This document shows, in pieces, positions 27,653 to 37,154 of a stretch of 64,000 nt of DNA. The notes below the pieces were generated by a model. It searched no databases. It was given only the letters and a program-made list of their open reading frames with translations, and had not been told where the DNA came from. Position 1 is the first letter of the stretch, and each line of letters starts with the position of its first letter. Source of the stretch: Laceyella sacchari (GTDB lineage Bacteria > Bacillota > Bacilli > Thermoactinomycetales > Thermoactinomycetaceae); NCBI RefSeq assembly GCF_004343255.1, contig NZ_SMDD01000001.1, positions 434,001 through 498,000 of the forward strand, in the 5' to 3' direction. Both the position numbers and the translations under genes were made by a program.

Positions 27653-28495
27653 CTATTCTTCGCCTTTGATGACGATGCCGAGCAATCCCGGACCGGCATG
27701 CACGGACAAGGCGGGGCCGATGGAGCTGATGTGCAGATGGAGTATGTTCTCGTATTCCTGCAATTGTTTTTTTAACGCCTCCGCTTCTTGTTCGGCTTTG
27801 CTGTGCACGATGGCGATGCTTGCTTTGGCCTGTTTGATCTGCTCAGTAATCGGCTCCAACATTTTCTTCAACGCTTGCTTTTTGCCGCGCGCCATGGTGA
27901 GCGGGGTGAGCTTCCCTTCATGGTCAAAGGTGATGATTGGCTTAATATTGAGCATGGAACCAAGCGCCGCGGCCACTTTGCCGATCCGTCCGCCTTTTTG
28001 CAGATACTCAAGTGAATCGACGATAAAGATGCCTTTAATACGCTCTTTCACTTCTTCCAAACGGTTCAGAATATCCTGGTAATGCCAATTTTCCTGGACG
28101 AGCTTGGCCGCTTCCAATACGAGGAAGCCGATGATCCAGGAAACACCTTTGGAATCGATTACATCGATTTTCATGGAGTAATCATTAGCCATCAATCGGA
28201 AGGTATTGTATGTGCCGCTTAAGCTGGGGGACACGGGGATGACGATACAATGGGTGAATCCGTCTTGCTCCAATTGTTGGAACAATCGGGCCATGTCTGC
28301 AGGCGAGGGCATGGAGGTGGTAGGTATTTCTTGGTCTAACCGTTCTACCACATCTTCAGGAGTAATGTCGATCCCATCACGGTATTCGCCGTGCTGGTAA
28401 ATGACGCGCAACGGAACAACATGTATATTGAATTTTCTTGCAAATTCTGTCGATAGGTCTGCCGAACTATCCGTCACAACTGCGATTTTTTGCAT
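27653..28495 (-). CDS. DegV family fatty-acid-binding protein
   Basis: A 280-residue two-domain protein that binds a fatty acid between its domains and, as FakB, presents it to the fatty acid kinase FakA. Family marks are VVTDSSADLS at residues 6-15, the TTSMPSPADM loop near 59, SLSGTYNT near 90 with the fatty-acid-contacting Ser, and KGGRIGK near 166. Length is standard. No fakA-like gene is adjacent, as usual for DegV paralogues. ATG 28495 is preceded by GGGGGATTCTA. Confidence 0.93.
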   Translation of the reverse strand: MQKIAVVTDSSADLSTEFARKFNIHVVPLRVIYQHGEYRDGIDITPEDVVERLDQEIPTTSMPSPADMARLFQQLEQDGFTHCIVIPVSPSLSGTYNTFRLMANDYSMKIDVIDSKGVSWIIGFLVLEAAKLVQENWHYQDILNRLEEVKERIKGIFIVDSLEYLQKGGRIGKVAAALGSMLNIKPIITFDHEGKLTPLTMARGKKQALKKMLEPITEQIKQAKASIAIVHSKAEQEAEALKKQLQEYENILHLHISSIGPALSVHAGPGLLGIVIKGEE

Positions 28496-28631
28496 TAGAA
28501 TCCCCCTTTTGGTACATCCAGTATACTTCTAGTTTAAGTGGTATGCAAGCGTAATAGAATGGTTTTATTATGAAATATATATTATTATGTGTAAAAATAA
28601 TAAAAATCGGAAACGATGGGGACAGTGGAAG

Positions 28632-28667
28632 AAGCCAAAGCGATCCCAATTTGAATCGCTTTGGCTT
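28632..28667. terminator. Hairpin after the sugar-binding lipoprotein gene
   Basis: A perfect 13-bp stem (28632-28644 with 28655-28667) and 10-nt loop. The T tract is better on the plus strand than on the minus strand. Confidence 0.65.
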
Positions 28668-28671
28668 TTGC

Positions 28672-29967
28672 TTATTTCGTTGTGCCAATCTGGTTTGCGC
28701 GCGCCGCTTGTTTGAAGGCGGAGAGCGCAACGTCTACATCCCCGTCGGCTGCAAAGCGTTGAAGCAATTGGTTCAAAGTAGTTAAAAACGCAGGGGGAAC
28801 GGCCGATCCATGAGCGAGGCTGGGGGAGAAATGATTCTGTTTGAAATCTTCCATGGCTTGTTTGCTGTAGGCGTCGTACTTTTTCATATCGGCATCCAAA
28901 CGGGTGGGAATCGATCCTTTGTGCAAATTGAGTGCGTCTTGCCCGTCGATCGACCCAGCCACTTCCAGGAACTTTTTGGTGGCGTCGGGGTGCTTGGCTC
29001 CTTTGGGCAGCCCGAAAGCATCCACGACAGCTACGAAGATTCCTTTGGTGTTGGGGGCGGTGGCAAAGCCGATCTCCTCGTTTACTTTTAATTTTAGCTC
29101 GTGGGATAAATACGCTTTGGCCCAATCGCCCATGACGGTCATCGCGGCTTCCCCTTTGCCTACCATCTGTACCGAGGCGCGCCAATCACGGGTGGCGTGA
29201 TCGGGATTGACGTAAGAAAGCATCTTTTTGTAAGTGTTGAATGCTTGTTCGATACGGGGATCATCTAAGGGGATGTGACCGCTCCACAATTTATTGTAAT
29301 CAATCGGACCCAGGGTACCCACCAGGACGCATTCAAATAGCTGGGTGGCAGGCCACGTCTCTTTGCTACCCAAGGCCAAGGGTGTCACCCCTTTTTGCTT
29401 GAGTTGCTCAGCTACCTCGAAGAAATCATCAAATGTAGTTGGTGGTTTCAATCCATATCGGCTGAAAACGGATGCGTTGTACCAAAGCACGTTGCTACGG
29501 TGGACATTGACGGGAATAGCGTAGATATTGCCTTCTTTGCTGACCATTTGAACAAGGGAAGCAGGAAAGGTGTCGATCCAGCCCTGTTGAGTGAACAACT
29601 CGTTAAGGGGCTCCAGTTTGCCAGCAGCCGCCAAGCCAGCGGTCAGCTCCGCCCCACCATGGACTTGAAAAGTATCAGGAGGATGATTGTTGTTTATGCG
29701 GGCAGCGATCTTCGTTTGGAAACCGGTACCCGCACTTCCCGGTACCCCCGACTTGGTTACTTTGACATCGGGATGTTGCTGATTGAACACCTGCAACAAG
29801 GCATTTAAGCTCGCTTCTTCGTGTGGTTCGGTCCACCAACTGTACAATTCCAATGCTTTCGACTGCTCAGGTGATTCTGGAGCAGAAGTGGCCGCCGGTT
29901 GGCTACAAGCTGTTAATACCAGTGTGAAAGCAACGAGAAGAGCAAGATTGAACTTCACCTTTCGCAA
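28672..29967 (-). CDS. ABC sugar-binding lipoprotein (family 1 solute-binding protein)
   Basis: A 431-residue extracytoplasmic binding protein with a lipoprotein signal (LVLTAC, Cys21) and the typical family 1 solute-binding text: ELYSWWTEPHEEASL near residue 40, PPDTFQVHGG near 97, GKGEAAMTVMGDWAKAY near 272. It is close to glucose/mannose-binding proteins of the GtsA type. No permease or ATPase gene is adjacent, so it must serve an unlinked transporter or be an orphan paralogue. ATG 29967 is preceded by AAGGAGGGTG. It is followed by a hairpin. Confidence 0.9.
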   Translation of the reverse strand: MRKVKFNLALLVAFTLVLTACSQPAATSAPESPEQSKALELYSWWTEPHEEASLNALLQVFNQQHPDVKVTKSGVPGSAGTGFQTKIAARINNNHPPDTFQVHGGAELTAGLAAAGKLEPLNELFTQQGWIDTFPASLVQMVSKEGNIYAIPVNVHRSNVLWYNASVFSRYGLKPPTTFDDFFEVAEQLKQKGVTPLALGSKETWPATQLFECVLVGTLGPIDYNKLWSGHIPLDDPRIEQAFNTYKKMLSYVNPDHATRDWRASVQMVGKGEAAMTVMGDWAKAYLSHELKLKVNEEIGFATAPNTKGIFVAVVDAFGLPKGAKHPDATKKFLEVAGSIDGQDALNLHKGSIPTRLDADMKKYDAYSKQAMEDFKQNHFSPSLAHGSAVPPAFLTTLNQLLQRFAADGDVDVALSAFKQAARANQIGTTK

Positions 29968-30176
29968 ATGAGCACCCTCCTTGTGCGGTTTACTGAAAAG
30001 TTTTCAATTATCAAACTAGAATTATTATCTAATATTTCGGAATAAAAGTATATAGTTTTGTTGGTAGGGGCTGATCTGCCTTTGGTCTAAGGCATGCCTA
30101 AATAGTTTGGCGCTGATATGGAAAAGATGTCTCCGCCGCCTTGCCTGCGTCAGCTTGCAAGATCATCAGACATATT

Positions 30177-30953
30177 TTACAGGCGTTGCTTTTGATTAAA
30201 GTGGACAATGCGAGCGATCCAACCGCGTGGCAGAAACCGGCAGATGAAGATAAAGAAGCGGTAAGCTAGTCCAGGGATAACCACAGTTTGCCCTTTCATC
30301 ATGCCATTAAAGCCCGCCTGTGCCACCCGGCGGACATCGAGAGTGCTTTTGTCCACATGCGGTGGGTTGTTCATCTTGGCGCGATGTTTAAATTTCGTAT
30401 CAGTGGGGCCGGGACACAACGCGGTAACAGTAACACCCGTGCCGCGGAGCTCTTCTTGTAGCGCCTCGGAAAAAGAGAGCACGTACGCTTTCGTCGCGTA
30501 ATAGACGGACATTAGCGGCCCCGGCATGAAAGATGCCAGCGATGCCACTTGTAGGATGCGGCCGGATCGGGATGCCACCATATGTGGCACAAACAGTTTG
30601 GTTAATTGCGTCAGGGCGGTCACATTGACTGTGATCATGTCGGTTTCCACAGACAGGTCGGTGGTTGTGAAAGGGCCTAATAAACCAAATCCGGCATTGT
30701 TCACCAGATAATCAATGGCCCACCCGTTTGTTTGGCATGTTCGATACACTGTTTCTGCTGCGTGCGGTTGGCCGAGATCTTGGACAATGATATGTGCTTG
30801 AATGCGATAGCTCTTTTTTAAAGATTGGGCCACAGCGTGCAATTTGGCTTGATCGCGCGCAACCAAGACCACGTCATGTCCGGCGGCGGCAAATAGTGTG
30901 GCCAATTCTCTGCCAATGCCTTCTGAAGCTCCAGTGATTAAAGCGATACCCAT
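30177..30953 (-). CDS. Short-chain dehydrogenase/reductase
   Basis: A 258-residue Rossmann oxidoreductase of the classical SDR type. The NAD(P) motif TGASEGIG is at residues 8-15, NNAG near 89, the catalytic Ser-Tyr-Lys triad is present (VASLASFMPG, YYATKAY), and PGPTDT closes the cofactor site. The pattern LVARDQAKL after the second strand suggests NADPH preference. The C-terminal hydrophobic/basic tail (FFIFICRFLPRGW) may attach it to membrane, as in DltE/YqjQ-like SDRs. The substrate is unknown. ATG 30953 has GGAGGAACAGATA upstream. Confidence 0.9.
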   Translation of the reverse strand: MGIALITGASEGIGRELATLFAAAGHDVVLVARDQAKLHAVAQSLKKSYRIQAHIIVQDLGQPHAAETVYRTCQTNGWAIDYLVNNAGFGLLGPFTTTDLSVETDMITVNVTALTQLTKLFVPHMVASRSGRILQVASLASFMPGPLMSVYYATKAYVLSFSEALQEELRGTGVTVTALCPGPTDTKFKHRAKMNNPPHVDKSTLDVRRVAQAGFNGMMKGQTVVIPGLAYRFFIFICRFLPRGWIARIVHFNQKQRL

Positions 30954-31142
30954 TATCTGTTCCTCCGCTTTGAGGTTTTCTAAATGATGTTGATATGATT
31001 CTCGCAGTCATCTTACTACATTTCGCTGACTTTCAACAATTTTCATATGGAGCGGTGTTTACCACATTTGTTGTTGGCGGGTGTAAGGTTTTGTCATCGA
31101 TGGCGCGAGTCCAGTAACTTACAAAAAATGACAGTTCCCACT

Positions 31143-31171
31143 TGTTTCCATAATTGTCAGAATGTTATAAT
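31143..31171 (+). promoter_or_regulatory. Promoter of the zinc-ribbon gene
   Basis: TTGTTT (31143-31148), 17 bases, TATAAT (31166-31171), about 30 bases before the ribosome binding site of the gene at 31202. Confidence 0.7.
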
Positions 31172-31201
31172 TATATCAGGAAAAGCAAGGGGGGAAACGT
31201 A

Positions 31202-31387
31202 ATGACAGGCTTAGTGAGATTACAGGCAGTTATTGCGTTTTGGGATCGCGACGGGGTGGGGAAAAAGAAAAAAGTCGACTTGTGTCCATGTTGTCATGCG
31301 CCAGGTGGCCAAGTAGAAAAAGTGGGAGAAAAATGGTTGTGCCACATTTGCGAGACGGTAATGAGCGAAACAGAGCTAGGCATATAG
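31202..31387 (+). CDS. Small zinc-ribbon protein, 61 residues
   Basis: A short protein with two metal knuckles: CPCCHAPGG near residue 28 and CHIC near 48, giving a C-x2-C ... C-x2-C zinc ribbon. The first 20 residues are mildly hydrophobic with a basic KKKKK stretch after them. AAGGGGGG lies upstream of ATG 31202 and a sigma-A type promoter sits 30 bases further up. The family is not recognised; a similar small ribbon is at 50904. A terminator shared with the convergent gene follows. Confidence 0.7.
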   Translation: MTGLVRLQAVIAFWDRDGVGKKKKVDLCPCCHAPGGQVEKVGEKWLCHICETVMSETELGI

Positions 31388-31441
31388 ACATAACCCTGTG
31401 ATGTTGTATTTGCTGGTATCAAGCGGGCCAAATTGCTTTCA

Positions 31442-31487
31442 GTTGACAAAACCCCCTTCACATGCGGGTGAAGGGGGTTTTGTCAAC
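31442..31487. terminator. Long bidirectional terminator
   Basis: A perfect 20-bp stem (31442-31461 with 31468-31487) with A/T runs within the arms. The stop codon of the minus-strand gene lies inside one arm. Confidence 0.85.
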
Positions 31488-31782
31488 TCCACGTATTGCG
31501 GCTCCGGCCGGCTTGTCTGGCGTCGGAGTCACGGGCGAGAAAAGCAGCTTCTTCTTGTTTGGCCAGTTCAAGGCGTTGTTCGGCTTGAATCAGGTCGCGG
31601 GTGCATTCGCGGAGTTTGCGTTCCCAACGCAATTGCTCCTGCCTGTGAAAACGTTCGATTTCCGTTTCTCCGTGCCGGTGGGCGCGTTGCATTTCATCCT
31701 GATGAAAGGCGATCTGCCGCTCGCAGTCTTGGATATCGCGCTGGATGAGCAAGATTTCTTGTTCAAATCGATGTGTGAACAT
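31483..31782 (-). CDS. Coiled-coil protein of unknown function, 99 residues
   Basis: Almost entirely charged and helical, with heptad-like spacing of Leu, Ile and aromatic residues from about residue 5 to 85 (HRFEQEILLIQRDIQDCERQ and later REC...AEQRLELAKQEE), so a coiled coil is likely. The start ATG 31782 follows the stop of the upstream gene by a single base and has GGAAGAGGT upstream inside that gene, so the two are one translationally coupled unit. A longer in-frame start (31875) overlaps the upstream gene and is rejected. No family recognised. Confidence 0.65.
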   Translation of the reverse strand: MFTHRFEQEILLIQRDIQDCERQIAFHQDEMQRAHRHGETEIERFHRQEQLRWERKLRECTRDLIQAEQRLELAKQEEAAFLARDSDARQAGRSRNTWS

Positions 31783-31783
31783 A

Positions 31784-32191
31784 TCATACCTCTTCCAATT
31801 TGGGATAAGTGAAGATTTCTTCTTGTCTTTTGGCGATAAACATGCCACCATATGTATGTTCATGGATCTCATCAAAGGTGAAGCTTGTTAATACTTCAAA
31901 CTGGGTTGCATGGTCTTTGGTCCAGCAATTCAGGCGCTGGATTTCCCCGCGCCGCCATAGGTCTAACGCATCCCACTTGGTGAAAAGGTGAATTTGGCTG
32001 GTTGCATTCGGTTTTTTTTTGCTGATGATAAACAGGCCTTTGTCCGTCATTTCGCCGATGTAGGAAGCATCAAATTCAACCGACACCTCGTAAGGACCGG
32101 CATGCTCCTCAGTCCAGGCCGGAATGGCCGAGCCATGGGCGTGCCAGCTTTTCCAGTAATCCCAAGTAGTGAATAAAAGAAGTTTGTTCAT
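31784..32191 (-). CDS. Two-repeat tryptophan-rich protein, 135 residues
   Basis: The protein consists of two tandem copies of a 55-60 residue unit. Each runs L-F-T-x-W-D ... W ... W-T-x-x-H-A ... (Y/F)-E-V ... F ... I-x-E-x-T ... G-(L/M)-F-I. The copies are at about residues 5-60 and 68-125 and share perhaps a third of residues. No signal or membrane segment is present. ATG 32191 has GGGGAG only 2 bases upstream, while ATG 32209 has no site, so the start is somewhat uncertain. It forms an operon with the coiled-coil gene. I do not recognise the family. Confidence 0.65.
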   Translation of the reverse strand: MNKLLLFTTWDYWKSWHAHGSAIPAWTEEHAGPYEVSVEFDASYIGEMTDKGLFIISKKKPNATSQIHLFTKWDALDLWRRGEIQRLNCWTKDHATQFEVLTSFTFDEIHEHTYGGMFIAKRQEEIFTYPKLEEV

Positions 32192-32330
32192 GTCTCCCCG
32201 CCCTAACATTGGATGGATATCTCTCTAATCCTATTTTAAGTGATAATATCCAAATTATTCAATTTATTTTGGCGAGCTACTGAAGTCGTCGCTATCTGGA
32301 GAGAAATTCGCGAAAGAAAAGAGGGAATCG

Positions 32331-32495
32331 ATGGAACGGAGATGGTTTACTTGGTCATTGGTGACTCTGCTCATCTTGCTCATGCTGGTGATGAAGTTAC
32401 TGCGCCTCAGCGCGTTTCTAATTTTGTTGTTGCTCTTGGTTATTGGGGGAGGCTGGATCATTGGCCGACTATGGAGCAGTGGCAAACGGAAATAA
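32331..32495 (+). CDS. Small membrane protein, 54 residues
   Basis: A two-helix membrane protein: hydrophobic segments at about residues 8-22 and 27-46 with basic residues at both ends (MERRW start, GKRK end). GAGGGA lies 4-5 bases before ATG 32331. A longer frame in another register (32240-32677) is rejected because it has no ribosome binding site and unnatural composition. It precedes the gene at 32599 on the same strand. Function unknown. Confidence 0.65.
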   Translation: MERRWFTWSLVTLLILLMLVMKLLRLSAFLILLLLLVIGGGWIIGRLWSSGKRK

Positions 32496-32598
32496 CAGCG
32501 GGGTCGGCAGGGCAGCTACTTCAATATGGACATCTTGGGCTTGCCTTTCATTATAATGGAGAGAGAAGACAGAACGAACAGGAAGTAGAAGTGATACT

Positions 32599-33093
32599 GT
32601 GTGGAAAAAAGAAGCGTATCTGTTGCGGCGGTTGTTTGTGTCGGATGTGGAGATCCCTTTTTTGTTTGCACAATTGATCTATGACTACAAAGAGCGGTCG
32701 GGACATGTGGAAGTGTTGTTGGACGAAGTGACAGATCAGACCCAAACCGTCCTAAGTCATCAGGAGAAGTTTAAGCTGCCTGTTGCCTGCGTTACGCAAG
32801 AATTTTACCGGATCAGAGGGTTGGCGCGGTGCATGGAGATGTACGACAAGCGTTACCAGTTGCAGTTTGCGTTGGAGACGCCGCTGGAGAAGAAGCCGTT
32901 TGCGCTGGGGGAATTAGTGAAACCTTATGATATGGTGTCTGTTGAATATGCTGGGACGGTGGTGAAAGGGTTTATCGTCAACTTTTCCAATGACGGGAGT
33001 TTTTTGGCACTTCGGGATCCCGATACGCTTCAAATTCAGCTTTTTCCGGTCGCTCAATGTAAAATCACGTTGCTGGATTCGGGGATCAAGTGA
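32599..33093 (+). CDS. Unknown protein, 164 residues
   Basis: A soluble protein with a charged N-terminal half and a beta-rich C-terminal part (about 100-160; VSVEYAGTVVKGFIVNFSNDG), faintly reminiscent of small beta-barrel domains but not assignable. The start is GTG 32599 with a weak AACAGGAAG site further upstream, so its start is uncertain. It is in line with the small membrane protein gene and ends 150 bases before kynA. Confidence 0.55.
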   Translation: MWKKEAYLLRRLFVSDVEIPFLFAQLIYDYKERSGHVEVLLDEVTDQTQTVLSHQEKFKLPVACVTQEFYRIRGLARCMEMYDKRYQLQFALETPLEKKPFALGELVKPYDMVSVEYAGTVVKGFIVNFSNDGSFLALRDPDTLQIQLFPVAQCKITLLDSGIK

Positions 33094-33246
33094 CGTAAAG
33101 GGGAGCGTTGCCGCTTTAACGTGTCATCGCCTGTGTTTGGAGGGAATGTTGCCAATATTGTAAAATAGGGTGGAGCGTAGCATAGCGTAGTTGATGGAGA
33201 ACGAAGAGTCAGTGGAAGCTGAGTGATGAACCGGGGAGACGAAGAT

Positions 33247-34086
33247 ATGGAACACAGGGAGCGACATACGTTGGACGAACAGATTGTCATCGACTTCAGA
33301 GAGCGCATGACTTATGGAGAATATCTTCGATTGGACCGTTTGCTGTCCAGCCAGACTCCGTTGTCGGAGCATCATGACGAAATGCTGTTCATCATTATCC
33401 ATCAGACCAGTGAATTATGGATGAAGTTGTTTTTGCACGAATTGACATCAGCAATCACCCGGATCAATGAGGATGACTTGGCCACCGCTTTCAAGATGTT
33501 GAGTCGCGTATCCAAAATCCAGTCACAAATTATCTACGCATGGGATGTGCTGTCCACCTTAACGCCGACCGAATATCTGGCGTTTCGCGACAAATTGGGT
33601 CAAGCGTCGGGATTTCAGTCTTTTCAGTATAGGGAAATCGAGTTTCGCTTGGGCAACAAAAACGCCGAACTATTGCGGATATATGAGAAAGACCCGGCGT
33701 TGCTGGAACGGTTGACCCAGGTTTTGCACGACCCGTCCATCTACGACGCGGCGATTGGGGCTTTGGCACGAGCGGGATTTTCCATCGATCGCGCCGTGTT
33801 GGAGCGGGATGTCACTCAGCCGTATCAAGCAAACCAGAGCGTCGCTGCCGCCTGGATGGCCGTGTATCAAGATGTACAACAGTATTGGGAGCTATATGAG
33901 TTGGCGGAAAAATTGATGGATGTGGAAGACGGATTGCAGCAATGGCGCTTCCGCCACATGAAGACAGTGGAGCGCATCATCGGCTTTAAACGGGGAACCG
34001 GTGGATCATCCGGGGTTCCTTATCTTAAAGGGGTACTGGAACAACGGATTTTTCCGGAGCTGTGGGATGTTCGGACACAATTCTAA
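33247..34086 (+). CDS. kynA: Tryptophan 2,3-dioxygenase
   Basis: A 279-residue heme enzyme that opens the indole ring of L-tryptophan to N-formylkynurenine. The active-site segment [10 protein letters not shown] (substrate-contacting His near residue 46) and the heme-ligand region [22 protein letters not shown] near 235 are intact. Length fits bacterial TDO. ATG 33247 has GGGGAG 8 bases upstream; earlier in-frame starts (33223, 33226) lack one. It is the first gene of a three-gene kyn operon (gap of 16 bases to kynU) that takes tryptophan to anthranilate. Confidence 0.95.
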   Translation: MEHRERHTLDEQIVIDFRERMTYGEYLRLDRLLSSQTPLSEHHDEMLFIIIHQTSELWMKLFLHELTSAITRINEDDLATAFKMLSRVSKIQSQIIYAWDVLSTLTPTEYLAFRDKLGQASGFQSFQYREIEFRLGNKNAELLRIYEKDPALLERLTQVLHDPSIYDAAIGALARAGFSIDRAVLERDVTQPYQANQSVAAAWMAVYQDVQQYWELYELAEKLMDVEDGLQQWRFRHMKTVERIIGFKRGTGGSSGVPYLKGVLEQRIFPELWDVRTQF

Positions 34087-34102
34087 CGAGCGGGGTGATC
34101 GC

Positions 34103-35383
34103 ATGGCAAGAGATCCGCTGACACGCGAATGGGCGGAGAAAATGGATCAGACAGACGAGCTGTCCAGCTTTCGCCAAGAATTTTACATCCAAGAAGGCAC
34201 CATTTATCTGAACGGCAACTCGTTGGGGCTGATGTCCAAACGGGCGGAAGCTTCCTTGCATGCCCAGTTGGAGTCATGGCAACGCTACGGCATTGACGGT
34301 TGGACGCAGGGCAAACGACCTTGGTTTTTCCTGGCTGAATCGTTGCGGGGCGGCTTGGCTCCCCTCGTCGGTGCCAAAGAGCATGAAGTGATTGTAACCG
34401 GATCGACGACGGTGAACATTCACCAATTGCTTGCGACATTTTACCGCCCACAAGGCAAACGTACCAAAATTGTGGCCGATGCCCTCACGTTCCCTTCGGA
34501 CATTTATGCACTACAAAGCCAACTGCGGCTGTTTGGGTTGGACCCTGAAACGCATCTGATTCAAGTCCAAAGCAGGGATGGCCGCCTGTTGGATGAAGAG
34601 GAGATCATTCGCCAGCTGACAGATGAGGTGGCGTTGGTCTTATTGCCCACGGTTTTGTATGGGAGTGGTCAGCGTTTGGACATCGAGCGGGTGACAAAAG
34701 CGGCGCATGAGCGGGGAATCGTGATCGGGTGGGATGCTTGCCATTCCATCGGAGCCATGCCGCATGAGTTTCACCGCTGGGGTGTCGATTTCGCTGTCTG
34801 GTGTTCGTATAAATACTTAAACAGTGGACCCGGCAGCGTGGGCGGGTTGTTTGTCCATGAAAAACATTTGCCGGCATTGCCAGGTTTGGCGGGTTGGTTC
34901 GGCTCAGATAAAGAGCGCCAATTTGACATGGAGCACACCTTTATCCCGGCAGGGGATGCGGGAGCGTTTCAAATTGGCACTCCCCATATCCTGAGCATGG
35001 CGCCCATGGCGGGATCGCTCGAATTGTTTGCTGAGGCAGGCATAGATCGGATTCGGGCTAAGTCGCTCCGCCTCACCGGCTACTTGATGGCATTGGTAGA
35101 TGGGTGGCTTACGGGGATGGGGTTTGAGATTGCCAACCCCCGGGAGGATGAGCGGCGGGGAGGCCATGTTGCACTGGTGCATTCTGATGCTGTCCGGATT
35201 TGCAAAGCGTTGAAAGAGGAGGGAGTTATCCCCGATTTTCGCGCGCCTGATGTGATCCGCTTGGCACCGACGGCCCTGTACACCTCTTTCGTGGAAGTAT
35301 GGGAAGCGGTCAATCGGCTGAAGCGAATCATGACAGATAAGACATACGAACAATTTCCCAACGAGCGAGGAGTCGTGGCATAA
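34103..35383 (+). CDS. kynU: Kynureninase
   Basis: A 426-residue fold-type I PLP enzyme that cleaves kynurenine to anthranilate and alanine. The PLP lysine is in [13 protein letters not shown] near residue 240, the phosphate-binding STTVNIHQ near 98, GWDACHS with the PLP-pyridine Asp near 212, and YLNGNSLG near 33. The start is ATG 34103 behind GCGGGGTGA. Its stop codon directly abuts the kynB start, so the two are translationally coupled. Confidence 0.96.
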   Translation: MARDPLTREWAEKMDQTDELSSFRQEFYIQEGTIYLNGNSLGLMSKRAEASLHAQLESWQRYGIDGWTQGKRPWFFLAESLRGGLAPLVGAKEHEVIVTGSTTVNIHQLLATFYRPQGKRTKIVADALTFPSDIYALQSQLRLFGLDPETHLIQVQSRDGRLLDEEEIIRQLTDEVALVLLPTVLYGSGQRLDIERVTKAAHERGIVIGWDACHSIGAMPHEFHRWGVDFAVWCSYKYLNSGPGSVGGLFVHEKHLPALPGLAGWFGSDKERQFDMEHTFIPAGDAGAFQIGTPHILSMAPMAGSLELFAEAGIDRIRAKSLRLTGYLMALVDGWLTGMGFEIANPREDERRGGHVALVHSDAVRICKALKEEGVIPDFRAPDVIRLAPTALYTSFVEVWEAVNRLKRIMTDKTYEQFPNERGVVA

Positions 35384-36004
35384 ATGGATTGGTATGATAT
35401 TTCTGTGCCCCTTGTCAATGGCATGCCGGTGTGGCCGGGGGATACCCCCTATCAGTTTGGCTTACAATGGACTAAAGATGAAAGCGGATCGGTCAATGTC
35501 GGAAGGTTGACACTCAGTACCCATACCGGTACGCACATCGATGCACCTTATCATTTTGATGAAGATGGGAAAAAAACGCATCAACTCGATTTGTCCGTTT
35601 ATATGGGGCCAGCGCGCGTCATCTATCTGCCGGATTGCGCCCGCATCGGCAAAGCGGAGTTGTCCGCCCATGACTTGCGGGGAGTGGAGCGGCTGCTCAT
35701 CCGTACGGACGCTTGGCAGGAGAAGGAGACGTTTCCCCATGTGATTCCTCATGTGAGTCCTGACGCGGCGCATTACTTGAAAGAAAGTGGCGTACGGTTG
35801 CTGGGGGTGGACGTTCCTTCAGTCGATCCGATTGATAGCAAGGAGTTGGAGGCGCATCACGCGTTACATCAGCAAGGCATTCACATATTGGAAGGAATCG
35901 TTCTCAGCCACGTCCCTGACGGGGATTACGAACTTATCGCCTTACCCTTGCCGATTATTGACGGCGACGCCAGTCCAGTGCGGGCCATACTCCGGGTGAA
36001 GTGA
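35384..36004 (+). CDS. kynB: Arylformamidase (kynurenine formamidase), cyclase family
   Basis: A 206-residue metal-dependent hydrolase that converts N-formylkynurenine to kynurenine, between the KynA and KynU steps. The HxGTHxDxPxH zinc motif is HTGTHIDAPYHF near residue 47, and VPSVDP with the later LEGIVLSHVPDG complete the fold. The ATG follows the kynU stop with no gap. It closes the operon at a strong shared terminator. Anthranilate produced by the operon could feed tryptophan synthesis or a siderophore/quinolone-type product; no such genes are in view. Confidence 0.95.
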   Translation: MDWYDISVPLVNGMPVWPGDTPYQFGLQWTKDESGSVNVGRLTLSTHTGTHIDAPYHFDEDGKKTHQLDLSVYMGPARVIYLPDCARIGKAELSAHDLRGVERLLIRTDAWQEKETFPHVIPHVSPDAAHYLKESGVRLLGVDVPSVDPIDSKELEAHHALHQQGIHILEGIVLSHVPDGDYELIALPLPIIDGDASPVRAILRVK

Positions 36005-36020
36005 ATCATAACTCATAAAT

Positions 36021-36059
36021 AAACAGACATCCCCTTGGCTTATAGGGGGATGTCTGTTT
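36021..36059. terminator. Bidirectional terminator of the kyn operon
   Basis: A perfect 14-bp stem (36021-36034 with 36046-36059), 11-nt loop, A-rich before and T-rich after. Confidence 0.92.
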
Positions 36060-36069
36060 GTGTGGTGGC

Positions 36070-37059
36070 CTATGCGTGAAACCGTTCATTGGCCAGCGTG
36101 ATTTTGCCCAAAGCTTGTCCACTAGCCAAGCGCTGGTGCGCCTGAGCGACATCGCGGAATGTGTAGGATGTGCCATCGAGCAGGGGCTTCACCTGCCCTT
36201 GTTCCACCAAGGGGACGAGCTCGCGCAGCACTTGTCCGTGCCGCTCCAATCCCTTTCCGGAGAGGAGGGGCAACATCAGAAAAATGACATGCAGCGTAAG
36301 GCCCTTGTTATGAAGCGGGGTCAAGTCATGCGTCGACCGCGCTGCGATGGCTACCACGGAACCGCCCGTTTTTACCGCGGCGAAGGAACGATCGAGATTC
36401 TCCCCTCCCACCGTGTCGAAAACCAAGTCAAAGCCGGTGCCGTCTGTGTATTTGTTGACATATTCGTCTACCGTTTCCTCACGATAGTTGATGACTGCGT
36501 CAGCACCCAGTTCCTTGGCGATTTGCGCTTTCTCGGGAGTGGAGACAGTCGTGTGCACCACAGCTCCTGCCGCTTTGGCCAATTGCACGGCGACGTGGCC
36601 GACACCACCCGTTCCGCCGTGAATCAGGATGCGTTGGCCCGCTTGCAAGTTTAATCGGTCAAACAATGCTTCCCATGCCGTGAGAGTCACCAAGGGCAAG
36701 GCGGCCGCTTCCTCAAATGAGAGGGAAGGTGGTTTTTTGGCGACGGAAGCGGCTGGGACGAGGAGATAGTCTGCCAAAGCTCCGTTTCGGGTACAGGCGT
36801 AGACTTCATCACCTTCTTGCAGATGGGTGACGCCCTCCCCCACTTCTTCCACTACTCCTGCCACATCCCCATGCAGGATCGCAGGGAACGGCGGAGCCAG
36901 ATGGGGCACTGCACCTGCTCGAATTTTGGTGTCGATGGGGTTAACGCTGGTGGCGGCGACACGAATCAGAACGGAATTCGGCGTGACCGTGGGTCGCGAC
37001 TGTGTCATTTCTTCAAAAACGTCTGGCCCACCAAAGTGACGGATGACCATTGCGCGCAA
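36070..37059 (-). CDS. Quinone oxidoreductase-like MDR protein
   Basis: A 329-residue member of the medium-chain dehydrogenase superfamily, quinone reductase (zeta-crystallin/QOR) branch. It has no zinc-ligand cysteines. The N-terminal GroES-like domain carries TSVNPIDTKIRAG and GDVAGVVEEVG, and the Rossmann part has HGGTGGVGHVAVQLAK at about 146-161, for NADPH. The start is TTG 37059 with GGAGGG 7 bases upstream; ATG 37050 is a less well-spaced alternative. Substrates of relatives are quinones or enones. A single gene, convergent with the kyn operon. Confidence 0.88.
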   Translation of the reverse strand: MRAMVIRHFGGPDVFEEMTQSRPTVTPNSVLIRVAATSVNPIDTKIRAGAVPHLAPPFPAILHGDVAGVVEEVGEGVTHLQEGDEVYACTRNGALADYLLVPAASVAKKPPSLSFEEAAALPLVTLTAWEALFDRLNLQAGQRILIHGGTGGVGHVAVQLAKAAGAVVHTTVSTPEKAQIAKELGADAVINYREETVDEYVNKYTDGTGFDLVFDTVGGENLDRSFAAVKTGGSVVAIAARSTHDLTPLHNKGLTLHVIFLMLPLLSGKGLERHGQVLRELVPLVEQGQVKPLLDGTSYTFRDVAQAHQRLASGQALGKITLANERFHA

Positions 37060-37154
37060 AGAAAATCCCTCCTCCGTTTTTTTTCAATATAGCACACATT
37101 TTGCCTCCATCCTCATTCAATATGGTTACATAGGTTGTTTACCACTTTTACTTG

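Noticed and set aside
32240-32677. 145-codon frame overlapping the small membrane gene and the 32599 gene
   Set aside because: It is a shadow of two better-supported genes in other frames and lacks a ribosome binding site.
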